From the NCBI RefSeq assembly GCF_003020115.1, contig NZ_PYFX01000004.1, positions 806,001 through 870,000 on the forward strand: a stretch of 64,000 nucleotides of DNA, written 5' to 3'. Shown one piece after another: positions 8,325 to 18,922 of this stretch. The position numbers were made by a program, and so were the translations under genes. Position 1 is the first letter of the stretch; the number at the start of each line of letters is the position of its first letter. The DNA comes from Bradyrhizobium sp. MOS002. Lineage in GTDB: Bacteria > Pseudomonadota > Alphaproteobacteria > Rhizobiales > Xanthobacteraceae. The notes under the pieces were generated by a model. It did no database searches. It was not told the DNA's origin and saw only the letters and a program-made list of their open reading frames with translations.

Positions 8325-8483
8325 CTACTTCTCCAGATCGAGTAACAGCGGCGGTGCCCAGGGAAACGGCGCCGGCGGTTGCTCTGGCCTTTTGGCCCGC
8401 GCCTTTTCGATGCGATCAAGCTCGCGGACGATGACTGCGAGTTCGCTCTCGATTTCGGACATGCGTTTTTGGCTGATGGGCAC
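8325..8483 (-). CDS. 52-residue hypothetical protein
   Basis: I place the start at the GTG at 8481-8483 because GAGGAG sits 7 bases upstream of it; a longer frame from another GTG at 8513 adds 10 residues but has no such site. The product is hydrophilic with a predicted helix (MSEIESELAVIVRELDRIEKARAK), followed by a proline-rich tail EQPPAPFPWAPPLLLDLEK. The family was not recognised. It is convergent with the barrel gene and divergent from the small peptide gene at 8785. Confidence 0.5.
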   Translation of the reverse strand: MPISQKRMSEIESELAVIVRELDRIEKARAKRPEQPPAPFPWAPPLLLDLEK

Positions 8484-8784
8484 GGTGACGCTCCTCGTTT
8501 GGGTTGCAGCCACCGCATTTTGCTACCGCAAAAGGATTGCCCCGCATAAGTGTCCCATGGGGCATTGTCCAATGGTGCATCCTTCTCGAAACGGGACACC
8601 CGCTCGCCGCGCTCGATCGATCCCAGGAAGCGAACCGCAAGACGCTGACGACATGGCGGGCCGCGACGGCGGCAGCGATGATCGGGTGATGCGAGGTCGG
8701 GCGGCGCCATGGCACAAACTGCATAGGCGCCCGCTCGTAGCGGGCGCATCATACTACCCGGTTGGCGTGTATCGGGGGGACACC

Positions 8785-8877
8785 ATGATCAGCTTGACCC
8801 GCGTCTTTGACATCGCCGTGCTCGCGTTGGGCACGTTCAACGTCGTGCTGGTGGGATTGCTTATCCTTTCCTTCTGA
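8785..8877 (+). CDS. 30-residue single-helix membrane peptide
   Basis: ATG at 8785 follows a strong GGGGGGA ribosome-binding sequence at 8774-8780. The 30-residue product begins MISLTRVFD and is then almost wholly hydrophobic to the stop (IAVLALGTFNVVLVGLLILSF), forming one transmembrane helix. Strong initiation signals on such a short hydrophobic ORF argue for a real small membrane protein. It stands alone with no operon partner. Function unknown. Confidence 0.5.
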   Translation: MISLTRVFDIAVLALGTFNVVLVGLLILSF

Positions 8878-9239
8878 GGTGCTTGCTGGCCGTCGCGGGT
8901 TGGCGAGCAGCCCGCGCTCTGCGCGCCTCAATTCCACCATCCGACTCAGGCTGTGGTTGCATTCGTTGCCGGCGTCTCGTCGTATGCGGCGGTTTTCGAT
9001 CCCGAACCGGCGCGCGACGAAGCGGAGCCGAAGGCCCGGAGAGAACCCCATCAAACCGGGCCTTTGCGCTCATTAATTTGCGCGAAGCGCACTGCTCCAA
9101 CGTCATCGCATGATCGTGCCGAAAAGTCGCTTGAGCAGCCATGTTGCCTTCTCGGGTCCAGGTTGAAAAGCCGACTTCGCTGGCTGTTTGGATCGGGTCG
9201 GCTTTGGGCCATAAGCCGACGTTATCCGCCGGCCTCGTT
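8878..9239. other. Stretch without a confident gene; possible repeat remnant
   Basis: No frame here has convincing composition or a ribosome-binding site. The minus-strand text around 9160-9240 reads LWPKADPIQTASEVGF, which resembles the pseudo-coding WPKAD-type text I associate with dispersed rhizobial repeats, so a repeat remnant is possible. Confidence 0.4.
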
Positions 9240-9437
9240 TCATAACGAAGAGCCAAAGCCTATCTTGCGGCAAGCCATCCAGAAGCGGTGCAGATCATCG
9301 TCCGACGGAGCATCCGAATGGTCCATCCCGGTTTCGATACACTCTTTCTTGAGTGCTCTGTATTGCGGTGATCCGTAGATATAGAGACCTACAAGCGTGG
9401 CGAGCGCCAAGACTACACCCATCATGGCGCGCCGCAT
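9240..9437 (-). CDS. 65-residue protein with N-terminal membrane helix
   Basis: The product has a basic start MRRAMMG, a hydrophobic helix (VVLALATLVGLYIYG) and a polar tail with two cysteines (KKECIETGMDHSDAP and WMACRKIGFGSSL). This looks like a single-pass or signal-anchored small protein facing the periplasm. A GAAGG sequence precedes the ATG closely, and internal methionines at residues 5 and 6 are alternative starts. Not assigned to a family. Confidence 0.55.
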   Translation of the reverse strand: MRRAMMGVVLALATLVGLYIYGSPQYRALKKECIETGMDHSDAPSDDDLHRFWMACRKIGFGSSL

Positions 9438-9889
9438 TAGCCTTCGCTGTCAATCATGAGCTTCCTCGTCGTAGCTTCGTGGAGAACCGTCAGCGCGGAC
9501 CGCTTATAAGTCTAAAGCGGGATAGGTGGCGGCCTTTTGGATACGGTCCTCAACCCAAATGCAATCACACGGGTAATTGCTGCGATTGAACAGCCACGAA
9601 TGCTCAGGCGATACCCACTCAACCATCATGATCGGGCCGCCGCTCTTATGCGAACGCGGCGCCGTCGGTCAACGTGTCGAGGGTGATCGACGCAGCTATC
9701 CCGCCGCACCCGTCGTGGAGTTGACCGTGAGCGCAAAGGTGAATCCGTCAGATGCCGCGGCAGTCAAGCAACGCGTCCTCGACCATGCGAGCGCGCTGCT
9801 TGCGGCGGCCTGAAGAGGGCTTGGTGATCCTGCGCGGGATATCGTAGAAGCGATCCGAACAGGAGAGTCTGAACAGGAGATTTGGCGTA
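9438..9889. other. Stretch without a confident gene
   Basis: A plus-strand frame at 9577-9813 ends VNPSDAAAVKQRVLDHASALLAAA, which has gene-like composition, but its upstream half does not and it lacks a ribosome-binding site. It may be the remnant of a gene. No structured repeat was seen. Confidence 0.4.
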
Positions 9890-10315
9890 ATGGTGGACGA
9901 CACGAATGTTCGGGCCGGCCAGTGCCATTGCGGCACGGTGCGTTTCGAGGCGACGCTCAGCGACGGCTTCAATTCGATCCGCCGCTGCACCTGCTCCTAC
10001 TGCCGCATGCGCGGCGCCGTCGTCGTCATGGCGGCAATGGGCGGGATCAAGTTCCTCCAGGGCGAGGATGCGCTCACAAGCTACCGCTTCCATACCGGAT
10101 CAGCGCAGCACTTCTTCTGCTCCCGCTGCGGAATCTACACGCGCCATCAGCGACGATCCGACCAATCTCTCTATGCCGTCAACGTCGCCTGCCTGGATGG
10201 GGTAAGCCCGTTCGATTTCACCGAGGTGCCGGTCATGGATGGCATCAATCACACCAACGACACTGGCCAGCCGACGCGGCGGGCCGGCACGCTCCGCTTC
10301 ATTCCAGCCGACTGA
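9890..10315 (+). CDS. GFA-family zinc protein (glutathione-dependent formaldehyde-activating-like)
   Basis: This 141-residue protein carries the GFA zinc-binding pattern: GQCHCGTVRFEA near residues 10-21, CTCSYCRMRGAV at about 33-44 and FFCSRCGIYTRHQ near 75-87. The namesake binds S-hydroxymethylglutathione or related adducts, but most family members, including short rhizobial ones, have no assigned substrate. It is monocistronic, and its stop lies 16 bases before the end of the convergent cinA-like gene. Zinc ligands are complete, so it is probably folded and active in some thiol-linked chemistry. Confidence 0.87.
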   Translation: MVDDTNVRAGQCHCGTVRFEATLSDGFNSIRRCTCSYCRMRGAVVVMAAMGGIKFLQGEDALTSYRFHTGSAQHFFCSRCGIYTRHQRRSDQSLYAVNVACLDGVSPFDFTEVPVMDGINHTNDTGQPTRRAGTLRFIPAD

Positions 10316-10333
10316 CGGTGGTGGTTGCCTGGC

Positions 10334-10942
10334 TCAGCCGCGCGGCGACCGCGGCGGCCTGCGCTTGGCCGCATGCCGCCGCGGGGAGCGTGTCACGCGG
10401 GGACGGAGGCGGGTTGCGGCGGCGGCGCGTTTCGGCTTGGCCTGGGCTGGGCCGCGGGCGAGATCCATCAGCATGCGCAGCGCCTCGACCACCGAGCGCT
10501 GACGCACGGCGGTGCGGCCGATGGCGCCAAAACGATGCTCGCGGTGCACGATGCGGCCGTCGCGCGCGGCAACGGCGAAATGTACGAGGCCAACCGGCTT
10601 GCCGGGCGTGGCGCCGCCGGGGCCGGCAATGCCGGTGATGGCGACCGCAAGATCGACTCCGGCACGCTCCAGCGCGCCGACCGCCATGGCGGTTGCGGTC
10701 TCCTTGCTGACGGCGCCAAAATTCGCCAGCGTGCCCGCCTCGACCCCCAACATCGCGCGCTTGGCGTCGTTGGAATAGGTGACGAAGCCGCGATCGATGA
10801 CGTCGGAGGAACCGGGGATGTCGGTCAGCGCGCCGGCAACCAGGCCGCCGGTGCAGGACTCCGCGGTCGCGATCGTCAGCTTGCGCATCCGGCACAGATC
10901 GAGCAGCGAGCGGGAGAGGGCGCGTGCGTCGCTGCCGGCCAT
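10334..10942 (-). CDS. CinA C-terminal-domain protein (nicotinamide-nucleotide amidase family)
   Basis: The 202-residue product contains only the PncC/CinA C-terminal domain. TIATAESCTGG near residue 26 holds the catalytic Ser, followed by DIPGSSDVIDRGFVTYSN and GIAGPGGATPGKPVG. The family deamidates nicotinamide mononucleotide to recycle pyridine nucleotides. The last 40 residues are a basic, Arg/Pro-rich tail (about 160-202) not part of the domain. I chose the ATG at 10942; a GTG at 10954 would overlap ispDF by 8 bases. It is directly downstream of ispDF on the same strand, so it is likely cotranscribed. Confidence 0.85.
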   Translation of the reverse strand: MAGSDARALSRSLLDLCRMRKLTIATAESCTGGLVAGALTDIPGSSDVIDRGFVTYSNDAKRAMLGVEAGTLANFGAVSKETATAMAVGALERAGVDLAVAITGIAGPGGATPGKPVGLVHFAVAARDGRIVHREHRFGAIGRTAVRQRSVVEALRMLMDLARGPAQAKPKRAAAATRLRPRVTRSPRRHAAKRRPPRSPRG

Positions 10943-10946
10943 GGGC

Positions 10947-12128
10947 CTAGACACTCCAGGGAAGGCGGATGGTGGCGCTCGCGGTGGCCGCGATGCCTTC
11001 CTCGCGGCCGGTGAAGCCGAGCCGCTCGCTGGTGGTCGCCTTGACCGCGACGCGGGAGATGTCGACGCCGGAGATCTCGGCGATGCGCGCGCGCATGGTG
11101 TCGCGCAAAGGGCCGATCTTCGGCCGCTCGCAGATCATGGTGACCTCGAGATTGGCGATGCGGCCGCCGCGCTGGGAGACGCGCTCGATGGCGTATTTCA
11201 AAAACTGGTCGGAGGAGGCGCCCTTCCACTTCGCGTCGCTGGGCGGAAAGTGCGATCCGATGTCGCCGTCGGCGAGCGCGCCGAGGATGGCGTCGACCAG
11301 CGCATGCAGGCCGACATCGCCGTCGGAATGGGCCAGAAATCCTTTGGTGTGCGGCACGCGCACGCCGCAGATCATGAGATGGTCGCCCTCGCCGAAAGCA
11401 TGCACGTCGTAACCCGTGCCGGTTCTGATGTCGCCGAGCAGGCTGGCCAGCCGCGCTTCCTCGCGCACGAAATCCTCGGGAGTGGTGAGCTTCATATTGG
11501 CAACATCGCCTTCAAAGGTTGCAACCGTCAATCCCGCCCATTCGGCAATCGCGGCATCATCGGTGAAATCGCTGCGGCCGTCCCTGGCGGCACGACGATG
11601 CGCTTCGAGGATGACGTCGAAACGAAAGGATTGCGGCGTCTGTGCGATTCGCAACCGCGCCCGGTCCGGCGTGTCCTCGACATTGCCGTTCTCGCCGGTG
11701 ATCTTGATGGTGTCGGTGACGGGAACGGCGGGGATGGCTGCGCCGGTGCGGCTGGCGGCATCGATCGCGCGGGTGATCACACCTTCCGAAACGAAGGGGC
11801 GCGCGGCGTCATGGATCAGGACGATGTCGGGCTTGTGCCTGGCGAGCGCTTCGAGACCGGCGAGCACCGAGGCCTGCCGGGTCGCGCCGCCATTGACCGA
11901 CGCCTCGTGGCTGAGCCCTGCGACCGCCGCCGTGAACATGGCGCTGTCGTCGGGGTTCACGACCGGCTGAACCGCGAACACGTCCGGATGACGGCTAAAG
12001 GCCTCCATGGCACGATAGATCACGGGTACGCCGCCGATCTCGCGATATTGCTTGGGACCACCGGCGCCTGCGCGCAGGCCGCGTCCGGCCGCGACGAGAA
12101 CGACTGCGGTGCGCTGTGATTTCGCCAT
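10947..12128 (-). CDS. ispDF: Bifunctional IspD/IspF of the MEP isoprenoid pathway
   Basis: The 393-residue protein fuses two enzymes. Residues 1 to about 230 are IspD (4-diphosphocytidyl-2-C-methylerythritol synthase), with [13 protein letters not shown] and [10 protein letters not shown] at the CTP site and IHDAARPFV. Residues from about 235 are IspF (2-C-methylerythritol 2,4-cyclodiphosphate synthase), with [17 protein letters not shown] and [19 protein letters not shown], which hold the zinc ligands. The fusion is normal in alphaproteobacteria. The start [12 protein letters not shown] was chosen because IspD homology begins at once; it is divergent from dusB, and the 207 bases between hold both promoters. 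Confidence 0.95.
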   Translation of the reverse strand: MAKSQRTAVVLVAAGRGLRAGAGGPKQYREIGGVPVIYRAMEAFSRHPDVFAVQPVVNPDDSAMFTAAVAGLSHEASVNGGATRQASVLAGLEALARHKPDIVLIHDAARPFVSEGVITRAIDAASRTGAAIPAVPVTDTIKITGENGNVEDTPDRARLRIAQTPQSFRFDVILEAHRRAARDGRSDFTDDAAIAEWAGLTVATFEGDVANMKLTTPEDFVREEARLASLLGDIRTGTGYDVHAFGEGDHLMICGVRVPHTKGFLAHSDGDVGLHALVDAILGALADGDIGSHFPPSDAKWKGASSDQFLKYAIERVSQRGGRIANLEVTMICERPKIGPLRDTMRARIAEISGVDISRVAVKATTSERLGFTGREEGIAATASATIRLPWSV

Positions 12129-12307
12129 AGGACTCAAATACTCATTTGATGATGAAGAGAGTCGGGGAGTGGGGTGATTGCCGCATGCCTCTAGCACGGC
12201 AGGCCCGCAAAAAAAGGGGGTTTCCCCGGATTGTGGGAAACAGCATTTTGCTGCACTGCACTTGAAAGATTTGCAGAACTGTCTAAACTGTAGGCATGAC
12301 GCTTGAC

Positions 12308-12324
12308 TGCACAAGAATTGTGCG
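12308..12324. promoter_or_regulatory. NtrC-type binding site upstream of dusB-ntrBC
   Basis: TGCAC-AAGAATT-GTGCG matches the NtrC consensus TGCAC-N7-GTGCA at 9 of 10 half-site positions with the exact 7-base spacing. It ends 11 bases before the first possible ATG of dusB. This is where autoregulation of the nifR3-ntrBC operon would be expected, as described in other alphaproteobacteria. Binding is inferred from sequence only. Confidence 0.5.
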
Positions 12325-12335
12325 CAAGATAGATC

Positions 12336-13412
12336 ATGGCAGGCGCGATGAGGCGCTGCCAACGCAACGAGACCCCTGTGACCGGCTCGGTAGTATCTGG
12401 CTCTAAGCCATTGAAGATAGGCGATATTGATGTCGCCACCCCGGTCTTCCTGGCGCCGATGTCGGGGGTGACTGACTCGCCCGTCCGCCGGCTGGCCGCG
12501 GAGTTGGGGGCCGGTCTGGTGGTATCCGAAATGACGGCCAGCGACGAACTCGCCAATGGCCATCGGATGTCCCGGTTGCGCTGCGAAGCCACCGGCATCG
12601 GTCCACACGTAGTCCAGCTCGCCGGCTGCGAGACGCATTGGATGGCTGAGGGTGCCCGGATCGCCGAAGCCGAGGGCGCCGACATCATCGACATCAACAT
12701 GGGCTGTCCGGCCCGTCACGTCACCGGCGGCCAGTCCGGTTCCGCCTTGATGCGCGACCTCGACCACGCCGTCAACCTGATCGAAGCGACGATCGCGGCG
12801 GTGAAGGTACCGGTGACGCTGAAGATGCGGCTCGGCTGGGACGACCGCACCCGCAACGCGCCGGAATTGGCGCGGCGGGCGCAGGCGTCAGGCACCAAGC
12901 TCGTCACGGTGCACGGCCGCACCCGCTGCCAGTTCTACAAGGGCGAGGCCGATTGGGACGCGATCCGCGCCGTGCGCGAGGCCATCTCCATTCCGCTCGT
13001 CGTCAATGGCGACATCACGACTTACGAGAAGGCGCTCGCGGCGTTAGAGGCCTCCGGCGCCGACGCCGTGATGATCGGTCGCGGCGCGCAGGGCCAGCCC
13101 TGGCTGCCCGGCCAGATCGGCCGGCGCCTCCAGGGCGGGGCGGCGGAAGCCACGCCGTCGCTCGAGACCCAGCTGCATTATGTCCGCACGCTCTATGAAG
13201 GCGTCTGCGCGCTCTACGGCCTGCGCATCGGACTGCGGCACGCGCGAAAACATCTCGGCTGGGCGCTCGACGTCGCGGCCGATGTGAGCCGTGCGCCGGC
13301 CGAGAAGCTGAAATCCTGGCGCCAGAAAATCCTCACGTCGGAGGATCCGCGCCTCGTCCACCGGTCACTGCAAGATGCCTTCGACGACTTCGCATGGAGC
13401 GCCGCTGCATGA
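12336..13412 (+). CDS. dusB: tRNA-dihydrouridine synthase (DusB/NifR3)
   Basis: The 358-residue protein is a flavin-dependent Dus family TIM barrel: [16 protein letters not shown] near residue 37, the catalytic [18 protein letters not shown] segment, [24 protein letters not shown] and [11 protein letters not shown]. It reduces uridine to dihydrouridine in tRNA. Placement directly before ntrB is the conserved nifR3-ntrBC arrangement of alphaproteobacteria. The ATG at 12336 gives a long N-terminal arm; a GTG at 12378 beginning VTGSVVSG is a reasonable alternative and would leave more room for the NtrC-like site. Function in tRNA is secure. Confidence 0.94.
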   Translation: MAGAMRRCQRNETPVTGSVVSGSKPLKIGDIDVATPVFLAPMSGVTDSPVRRLAAELGAGLVVSEMTASDELANGHRMSRLRCEATGIGPHVVQLAGCETHWMAEGARIAEAEGADIIDINMGCPARHVTGGQSGSALMRDLDHAVNLIEATIAAVKVPVTLKMRLGWDDRTRNAPELARRAQASGTKLVTVHGRTRCQFYKGEADWDAIRAVREAISIPLVVNGDITTYEKALAALEASGADAVMIGRGAQGQPWLPGQIGRRLQGGAAEATPSLETQLHYVRTLYEGVCALYGLRIGLRHARKHLGWALDVAADVSRAPAEKLKSWRQKILTSEDPRLVHRSLQDAFDDFAWSAAA

Positions 13413-14584
13413 GCTCAGCCGCTGAACATCGTCGGCCCGTTGCGTCCGACAGCGATGCCATCCTGGACGCACTGCCCAATCCCATGCTCATGATCGGGCC
13501 GGACGGCAAGATCGTCGCCGCCAACATCGCAACCGAAGCCTTCTTCGATATCTCGACGCAGTTCTTGAAGCGGCAGTCGCTGAAAGAGCTGGTGCCGTTC
13601 GGCAGCCCCTTGCTGGCGCTGATCGACCAGGTGCGTTCGACGAACGCACCGGTCAACGAGTACAAGGTCGATCTGGGCACGCCGCGCATGGGCGGAGACC
13701 GCCAGGTCGATCTGCACGTTGCCCCTGTCACGGAACGGCCCGGCCATATCGTGGTGATGCTCCAGGAGCGCTCCATCGCCGACAAGATGGATCGCCAGCT
13801 CACCCATCGCAGCGCCGCGCGCTCGGTGATCGCGCTCGCCGCGATGCTGGCGCATGAAATCAAGAACCCGCTCTCCGGCATCCGCGGCGCGGCGCAGCTC
13901 CTGGAGCAGCAGGCCTCCTCGGAAGACCGCATGCTGACGCGGCTGATCTGCGACGAGGCCGACCGCATCGTGACGCTGGTCGATCGCATGGAGGTGTTCG
14001 GCGACGAGCGCCCCGTGGTGCGCGGCCCCGTCAACATCCATTCGGTGCTCGATCACGTCAAACGGCTGGCGCAGTCCGGCTTTGCCCGCAACATCCGCTT
14101 CGTCGAGGACTACGATCCCTCGCTGCCGCCGGTGCTGGCAAACCAGGACCAGCTCATCCAGGTGTTCCTCAACCTCGTGAAGAACGCCGCCGAAGCGCTG
14201 ATCGACGTTCCCGACGGCGAAATCCAGCTCACCACCGCGTTTCGCCCCGGCGTACGCCTGTCAGTCCCCGGTCAAAAATCCCGTGTATCCCTGCCGCTCG
14301 AATTCTGCGTGAAGGACAACGGACCAGGCGTGCCGGACGATCTTCTACCCAACCTGTTCGATCCCTTCGTCACCACCAAGCAGACCGGCTCGGGTCTGGG
14401 CCTCGCGCTGGTCGCAAAGATCATCGGGGATCACGGGGGCATCATCGAATGCGAATCTCAGCCGCGGAAGACAACCTTCCGCGTGCTGATGCCGATGTAT
14501 TCCACATCGGTGAAACATGCCGATCAAAGCAGTCGCGACGGCTCTGCCGGGAAGTCGTCGTCTGCGTCACAGGGGGCAAAATGA
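13409..14584 (+). CDS. ntrB: Nitrogen regulation sensor histidine kinase NtrB (GlnL)
   Basis: This soluble 391-residue kinase has an N-terminal PAS domain (about 15-120; [21 protein letters not shown]), the phospho-acceptor His149 in [22 protein letters not shown], then N-box [19 protein letters not shown] and [13 protein letters not shown] of the HATPase domain. The start at 13409 overlaps the dusB stop as ATGA and has GGAG 9 bases upstream; an upstream ATG at 13394 adds 5 residues. NtrB phosphorylates or dephosphorylates NtrC according to PII state, reporting cellular nitrogen. Confidence 0.96.
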   Translation: MSSAAEHRRPVASDSDAILDALPNPMLMIGPDGKIVAANIATEAFFDISTQFLKRQSLKELVPFGSPLLALIDQVRSTNAPVNEYKVDLGTPRMGGDRQVDLHVAPVTERPGHIVVMLQERSIADKMDRQLTHRSAARSVIALAAMLAHEIKNPLSGIRGAAQLLEQQASSEDRMLTRLICDEADRIVTLVDRMEVFGDERPVVRGPVNIHSVLDHVKRLAQSGFARNIRFVEDYDPSLPPVLANQDQLIQVFLNLVKNAAEALIDVPDGEIQLTTAFRPGVRLSVPGQKSRVSLPLEFCVKDNGPGVPDDLLPNLFDPFVTTKQTGSGLGLALVAKIIGDHGGIIECESQPRKTTFRVLMPMYSTSVKHADQSSRDGSAGKSSSASQGAK

Positions 14585-14593
14585 GGATTAACG

Positions 14594-16036
<1,443 letters not shown>

Positions 16037-16054
16037 CCCCCCGCAACGGACGGT

Positions 16055-16088
16055 GGCTCAGCTCCCCCTACCAAAGCGGAGCTGAGCC
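16055..16088. terminator. Hairpin after ntrC
   Basis: GGCTCAGCTCC (16055-16065) and its perfect complement GGAGCTGAGCC (16078-16088) form an 11-pair stem with a 12-base loop, 19 bases after the ntrC stop. There is no U-tract, so it may be a transcript-stabilising hairpin or a factor-dependent terminator region rather than a classical intrinsic terminator. A separate perfect palindrome AATGTTCC-GCA-GGAACATT lies at 16149-16167. Confidence 0.5.
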
Positions 16089-16201
16089 TGTCCGGATCGC
16101 GCTGGCCGTCGTGGCTGGCGCGGTGAGCAGAAGTCCCGATCGGACTGAAATGTTCCGCAGGAACATTCAAATCATCATTCAGCCGCGTGGCGCGGCCACC
16201 C

Positions 16202-16348
16202 CTACCTGACAAATCGGCCTGACACCGGCATCGCGCTGGCGACGTTCGCCGTGGGCTCCTGCACCCCGACACCATTGACCAGCAGGTCGGCTGCCACGAT
16301 CAGCAGCAGCACGGCCGACACCATCATTGCGAGAAAGAATTTGTGCAT
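16202..16348 (-). CDS. 48-residue small membrane protein between ntrC and ntrY
   Basis: From the ATG at 16348 the product begins MHKFFLAMMVSAVLLLIVAADLLVN, a basic start and one transmembrane helix, followed by a short polar tail VQEPTANVASAMPVSGRFVR. The helix and tail look like a real small protein. It runs antisense within the ntrC-ntrY gap, so it has its own promoter, probably overlapping that of ntrY. A longer frame upstream to 16459 is proline- and alanine-rich and improbable. Function unknown. Confidence 0.6.
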   Translation of the reverse strand: MHKFFLAMMVSAVLLLIVAADLLVNGVGVQEPTANVASAMPVSGRFVR

Positions 16349-16525
16349 GTCGGTCAAGCCGCCGGGGCCGGAATCCGTTCCCGCCCTCCGGCATGTCGCT
16401 GTGGATGCGCGGGTCGGTCGCGGCGGGGGCGCCGCGGAATTGTCGCAATTCGGCAACAATGTGGTACGAATACATCAGTATCCGCCCGCGCCGCGGACCC
16501 CCCGTTTTCAGCACCCATTGCCGGA

Positions 16526-18907
16526 ATGACCAGCGCAGACACCTCGGCCGCATCCTTTGACACGGCCCCAGCGGAAGAGCCCCGGCGTTGGTCGGCGCGA
16601 CGCTGGCTGGCGCCGTTCGCCGTGGCGCTGGCCCTGCTGTCGGCCTGCCTGACGTTCCTGGTCCTGACCGGCCTCACGTCGATCGAGCCGACCCCTGCGG
16701 TTGTCCGCTCGTTCTATCTGATCAATGCGGGCACGATCCTGCTGCTGGTCGGCATCATCATCCGCGAGCTCTGGCAGCTGATCCTGGCGCGACGGCGGGG
16801 CAGAGCGGCGGCGCGCCTCCATGTCCAGATCGTCAGCCTGTTCTCGATCGTGGCGGTGCTGCCGGCGGTGCTGGTCGCCGTCGTCGCCAACGTCACCATC
16901 GAACGCGGCCTCGACCGCCTGTTCTCCGGCCCGACCAAGGAAGTGATCCAGAATTCGCTGACGATCGCGCGGGCCTACATGCAGGACCACGCGCAGCTGA
17001 TCCGGGGCGACATTCTCGGCATGGCCAACGACATCGCCCACGCCCGGCCGCTCTACGACCAGGATCGCCGCTCGTTTCGCGAATTGCTGACGTCCAGCGC
17101 CGCCTCGCGCAATCTGCCGGGCGCGATGATCATCGACAAGAACACCAACATTCTCGAATCCGCCGACACCGGCATGCGGCTGGCCTATTCGCCGCCGGCG
17201 CCGGACTTCCTCAGCAACGTCAACGAATCCGAACCCGAGATCGCGGTGCTGCCCGATGCGAGCTTCGTCGCCGCGGTGGTCCGCTTGCGTGCCTTCAGCG
17301 ACACCTTCCTCTACGTCGCGCGGCCGCTCGATCCGAATGTCGTCAACCAGCTCAAGCAGACCGAGGTCAGCGTCGCCGAATACGCCCAGATCGAGTCGCG
17401 CCGGCTCGGCATCCAGGTCGCGTTCGCGCTGATGTTCGCGGTGATTGCACTGACCATCCTGATGGCCTCGGTGCTGATCGGCCTCAACTTCGCCAACTCG
17501 CTGGTCTCGCCGATCCGGCGGCTGATGAACGCGGCCCAGACGGTATCGACGGGAAATCTCCATGTGAAAGTGCCGGTGCACCAGTCGGAAGGCGACCTCG
17601 CCCAGTTGGGTGAGACCTTCAACAAGATGACGGAGGAGTTGCGCAGCCAGCGCGACGAACTCGTCAACGCCAGCGACCTCATCGATAGCCGCCGCCGCTT
17701 CATCGAGGCGGTGCTGTCGTCCGCGAGCGCCGGCATCATCGGCGTGGATACCTCAGGCAGCGTCGGCATTCTCAACCGTTCGGCCGAAAAGCTGATCGGG
17801 CACTCCGAAGCCGAGACGCTCGGCCACCCGCTCTCCGACGTGCTGCCCGAACTCGAAGAGATGATGAAGACGGCGCGGGAAGGGACCCAGCGCCTGGTGC
17901 AGGGGCAGATCACGATCACGCGGGACGGGCAGGAACGCAATCTGTCGGTGCGCGTCAGCGCCGAGAAGACCAGCCAGCCGCACGACAGCTACATCATCAC
18001 GCTCGACGACATCACCGAGCTGGTCTCGGCGCAGCGAACTTCGGCGTGGGGCGACGTCGCGCGCCGCATCGCGCATGAGATCAAGAATCCGCTGACCCCG
18101 ATCCAGCTCTCCGCCGAGCGCATTCGCCGCAAATTCGGCAAGGACATCACCGAGGGCAAGGACAAGCAGATCTTCGAACAATGCACCGACACCATCGTAC
18201 GTCAGGTCGACGATATCCGCCGCATGGTCGACGAGTTCTCGCGCTTTGCGCGGATGCCGAAGCCGGTGATGGAGGGTGAGGACGTCGCTGATGCAGTGCG
18301 GCAGGCGGTGTTCCTGATGAAGGTCGCCCACCCCGAGATCGAGATCGAGGCCGAGTTCAAGGAAGACCCGCTGCGCGCGCAGTTCGACCGGCGGCTGATC
18401 TCGCAGGCCGTCACGAACATCGTCAAGAACGCCACCGAGGCGATCGAGCAGGTCCCCCTGGAGGAGCTCGGCAAGGGCCGGATCGACGTCATGGTCTCGC
18501 GGGAAGGCGAGGACGTATTGATCGACGTCGTCGACAACGGCATCGGCCTGCCCAAGGTGGCGCGCTCGCGCCTCCTCGAGCCCTATGTGACGACACGCGC
18601 CAAAGGCACCGGCCTCGGGCTCGCGATCGTCGGTCGCGTGCTGGAAGACCATGGCGGGCGCATCGAACTGAAGGATGCCGCGGACTTCCGCGAGGGCCAG
18701 CGTGGCGCCTGGATGCGGATGCGTTTTGCGATCTCCGGGGCTCCCGCGAAAACCGAGGGGGCCGAGGCAGCGACCAGGCCGGCAATCGGCGAAACGGCCA
18801 CGCCATCCGTCAAGGATCCGGAAACAAAGCAGGCGGCCGTCGAAACCAAAGAGCCGGCTGAAAAGACCAATGATTCAACGAAGATCGAAGCCTCAACAGG
18901 CAGCTGA
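16526..18907 (+). CDS. ntrY: Nitrogen regulation sensor kinase NtrY
   Basis: This 793-residue membrane sensor kinase has membrane helices near 35-55, 68-88, 105-125 and 305-325, a periplasmic sensing region between the last two, a HAMP domain, a PAS domain (about 400-500), phospho-acceptor His517 in [14 protein letters not shown], the N-box NIVKNATEAIEQ and a G-box GTGLGLAIVGRVL. The last 70 residues are a low-complexity Lys/Glu/Thr tail. The start was chosen at the ATG beginning MTSADTSAASF because upstream frame text is not protein-like. It pairs with NtrX 15 bases downstream; NtrYX responds to nitrogen and redox signals. Confidence 0.95.
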   Translation: MTSADTSAASFDTAPAEEPRRWSARRWLAPFAVALALLSACLTFLVLTGLTSIEPTPAVVRSFYLINAGTILLLVGIIIRELWQLILARRRGRAAARLHVQIVSLFSIVAVLPAVLVAVVANVTIERGLDRLFSGPTKEVIQNSLTIARAYMQDHAQLIRGDILGMANDIAHARPLYDQDRRSFRELLTSSAASRNLPGAMIIDKNTNILESADTGMRLAYSPPAPDFLSNVNESEPEIAVLPDASFVAAVVRLRAFSDTFLYVARPLDPNVVNQLKQTEVSVAEYAQIESRRLGIQVAFALMFAVIALTILMASVLIGLNFANSLVSPIRRLMNAAQTVSTGNLHVKVPVHQSEGDLAQLGETFNKMTEELRSQRDELVNASDLIDSRRRFIEAVLSSASAGIIGVDTSGSVGILNRSAEKLIGHSEAETLGHPLSDVLPELEEMMKTAREGTQRLVQGQITITRDGQERNLSVRVSAEKTSQPHDSYIITLDDITELVSAQRTSAWGDVARRIAHEIKNPLTPIQLSAERIRRKFGKDITEGKDKQIFEQCTDTIVRQVDDIRRMVDEFSRFARMPKPVMEGEDVADAVRQAVFLMKVAHPEIEIEAEFKEDPLRAQFDRRLISQAVTNIVKNATEAIEQVPLEELGKGRIDVMVSREGEDVLIDVVDNGIGLPKVARSRLLEPYVTTRAKGTGLGLAIVGRVLEDHGGRIELKDAADFREGQRGAWMRMRFAISGAPAKTEGAEAATRPAIGETATPSVKDPETKQAAVETKEPAEKTNDSTKIEASTGS

Positions 18908-18922
18908 GAAAACAGGCGACCC

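Noticed and set aside
9577..9813. 78-residue plus-strand frame
   Set aside because: Only the last third is protein-like, and there is no ribosome-binding site; may be a gene remnant.
12234..12260. Possible sigma-54 promoter before dusB
   Set aside because: The GG and GC elements are two bases too far apart for the -24/-12 consensus.
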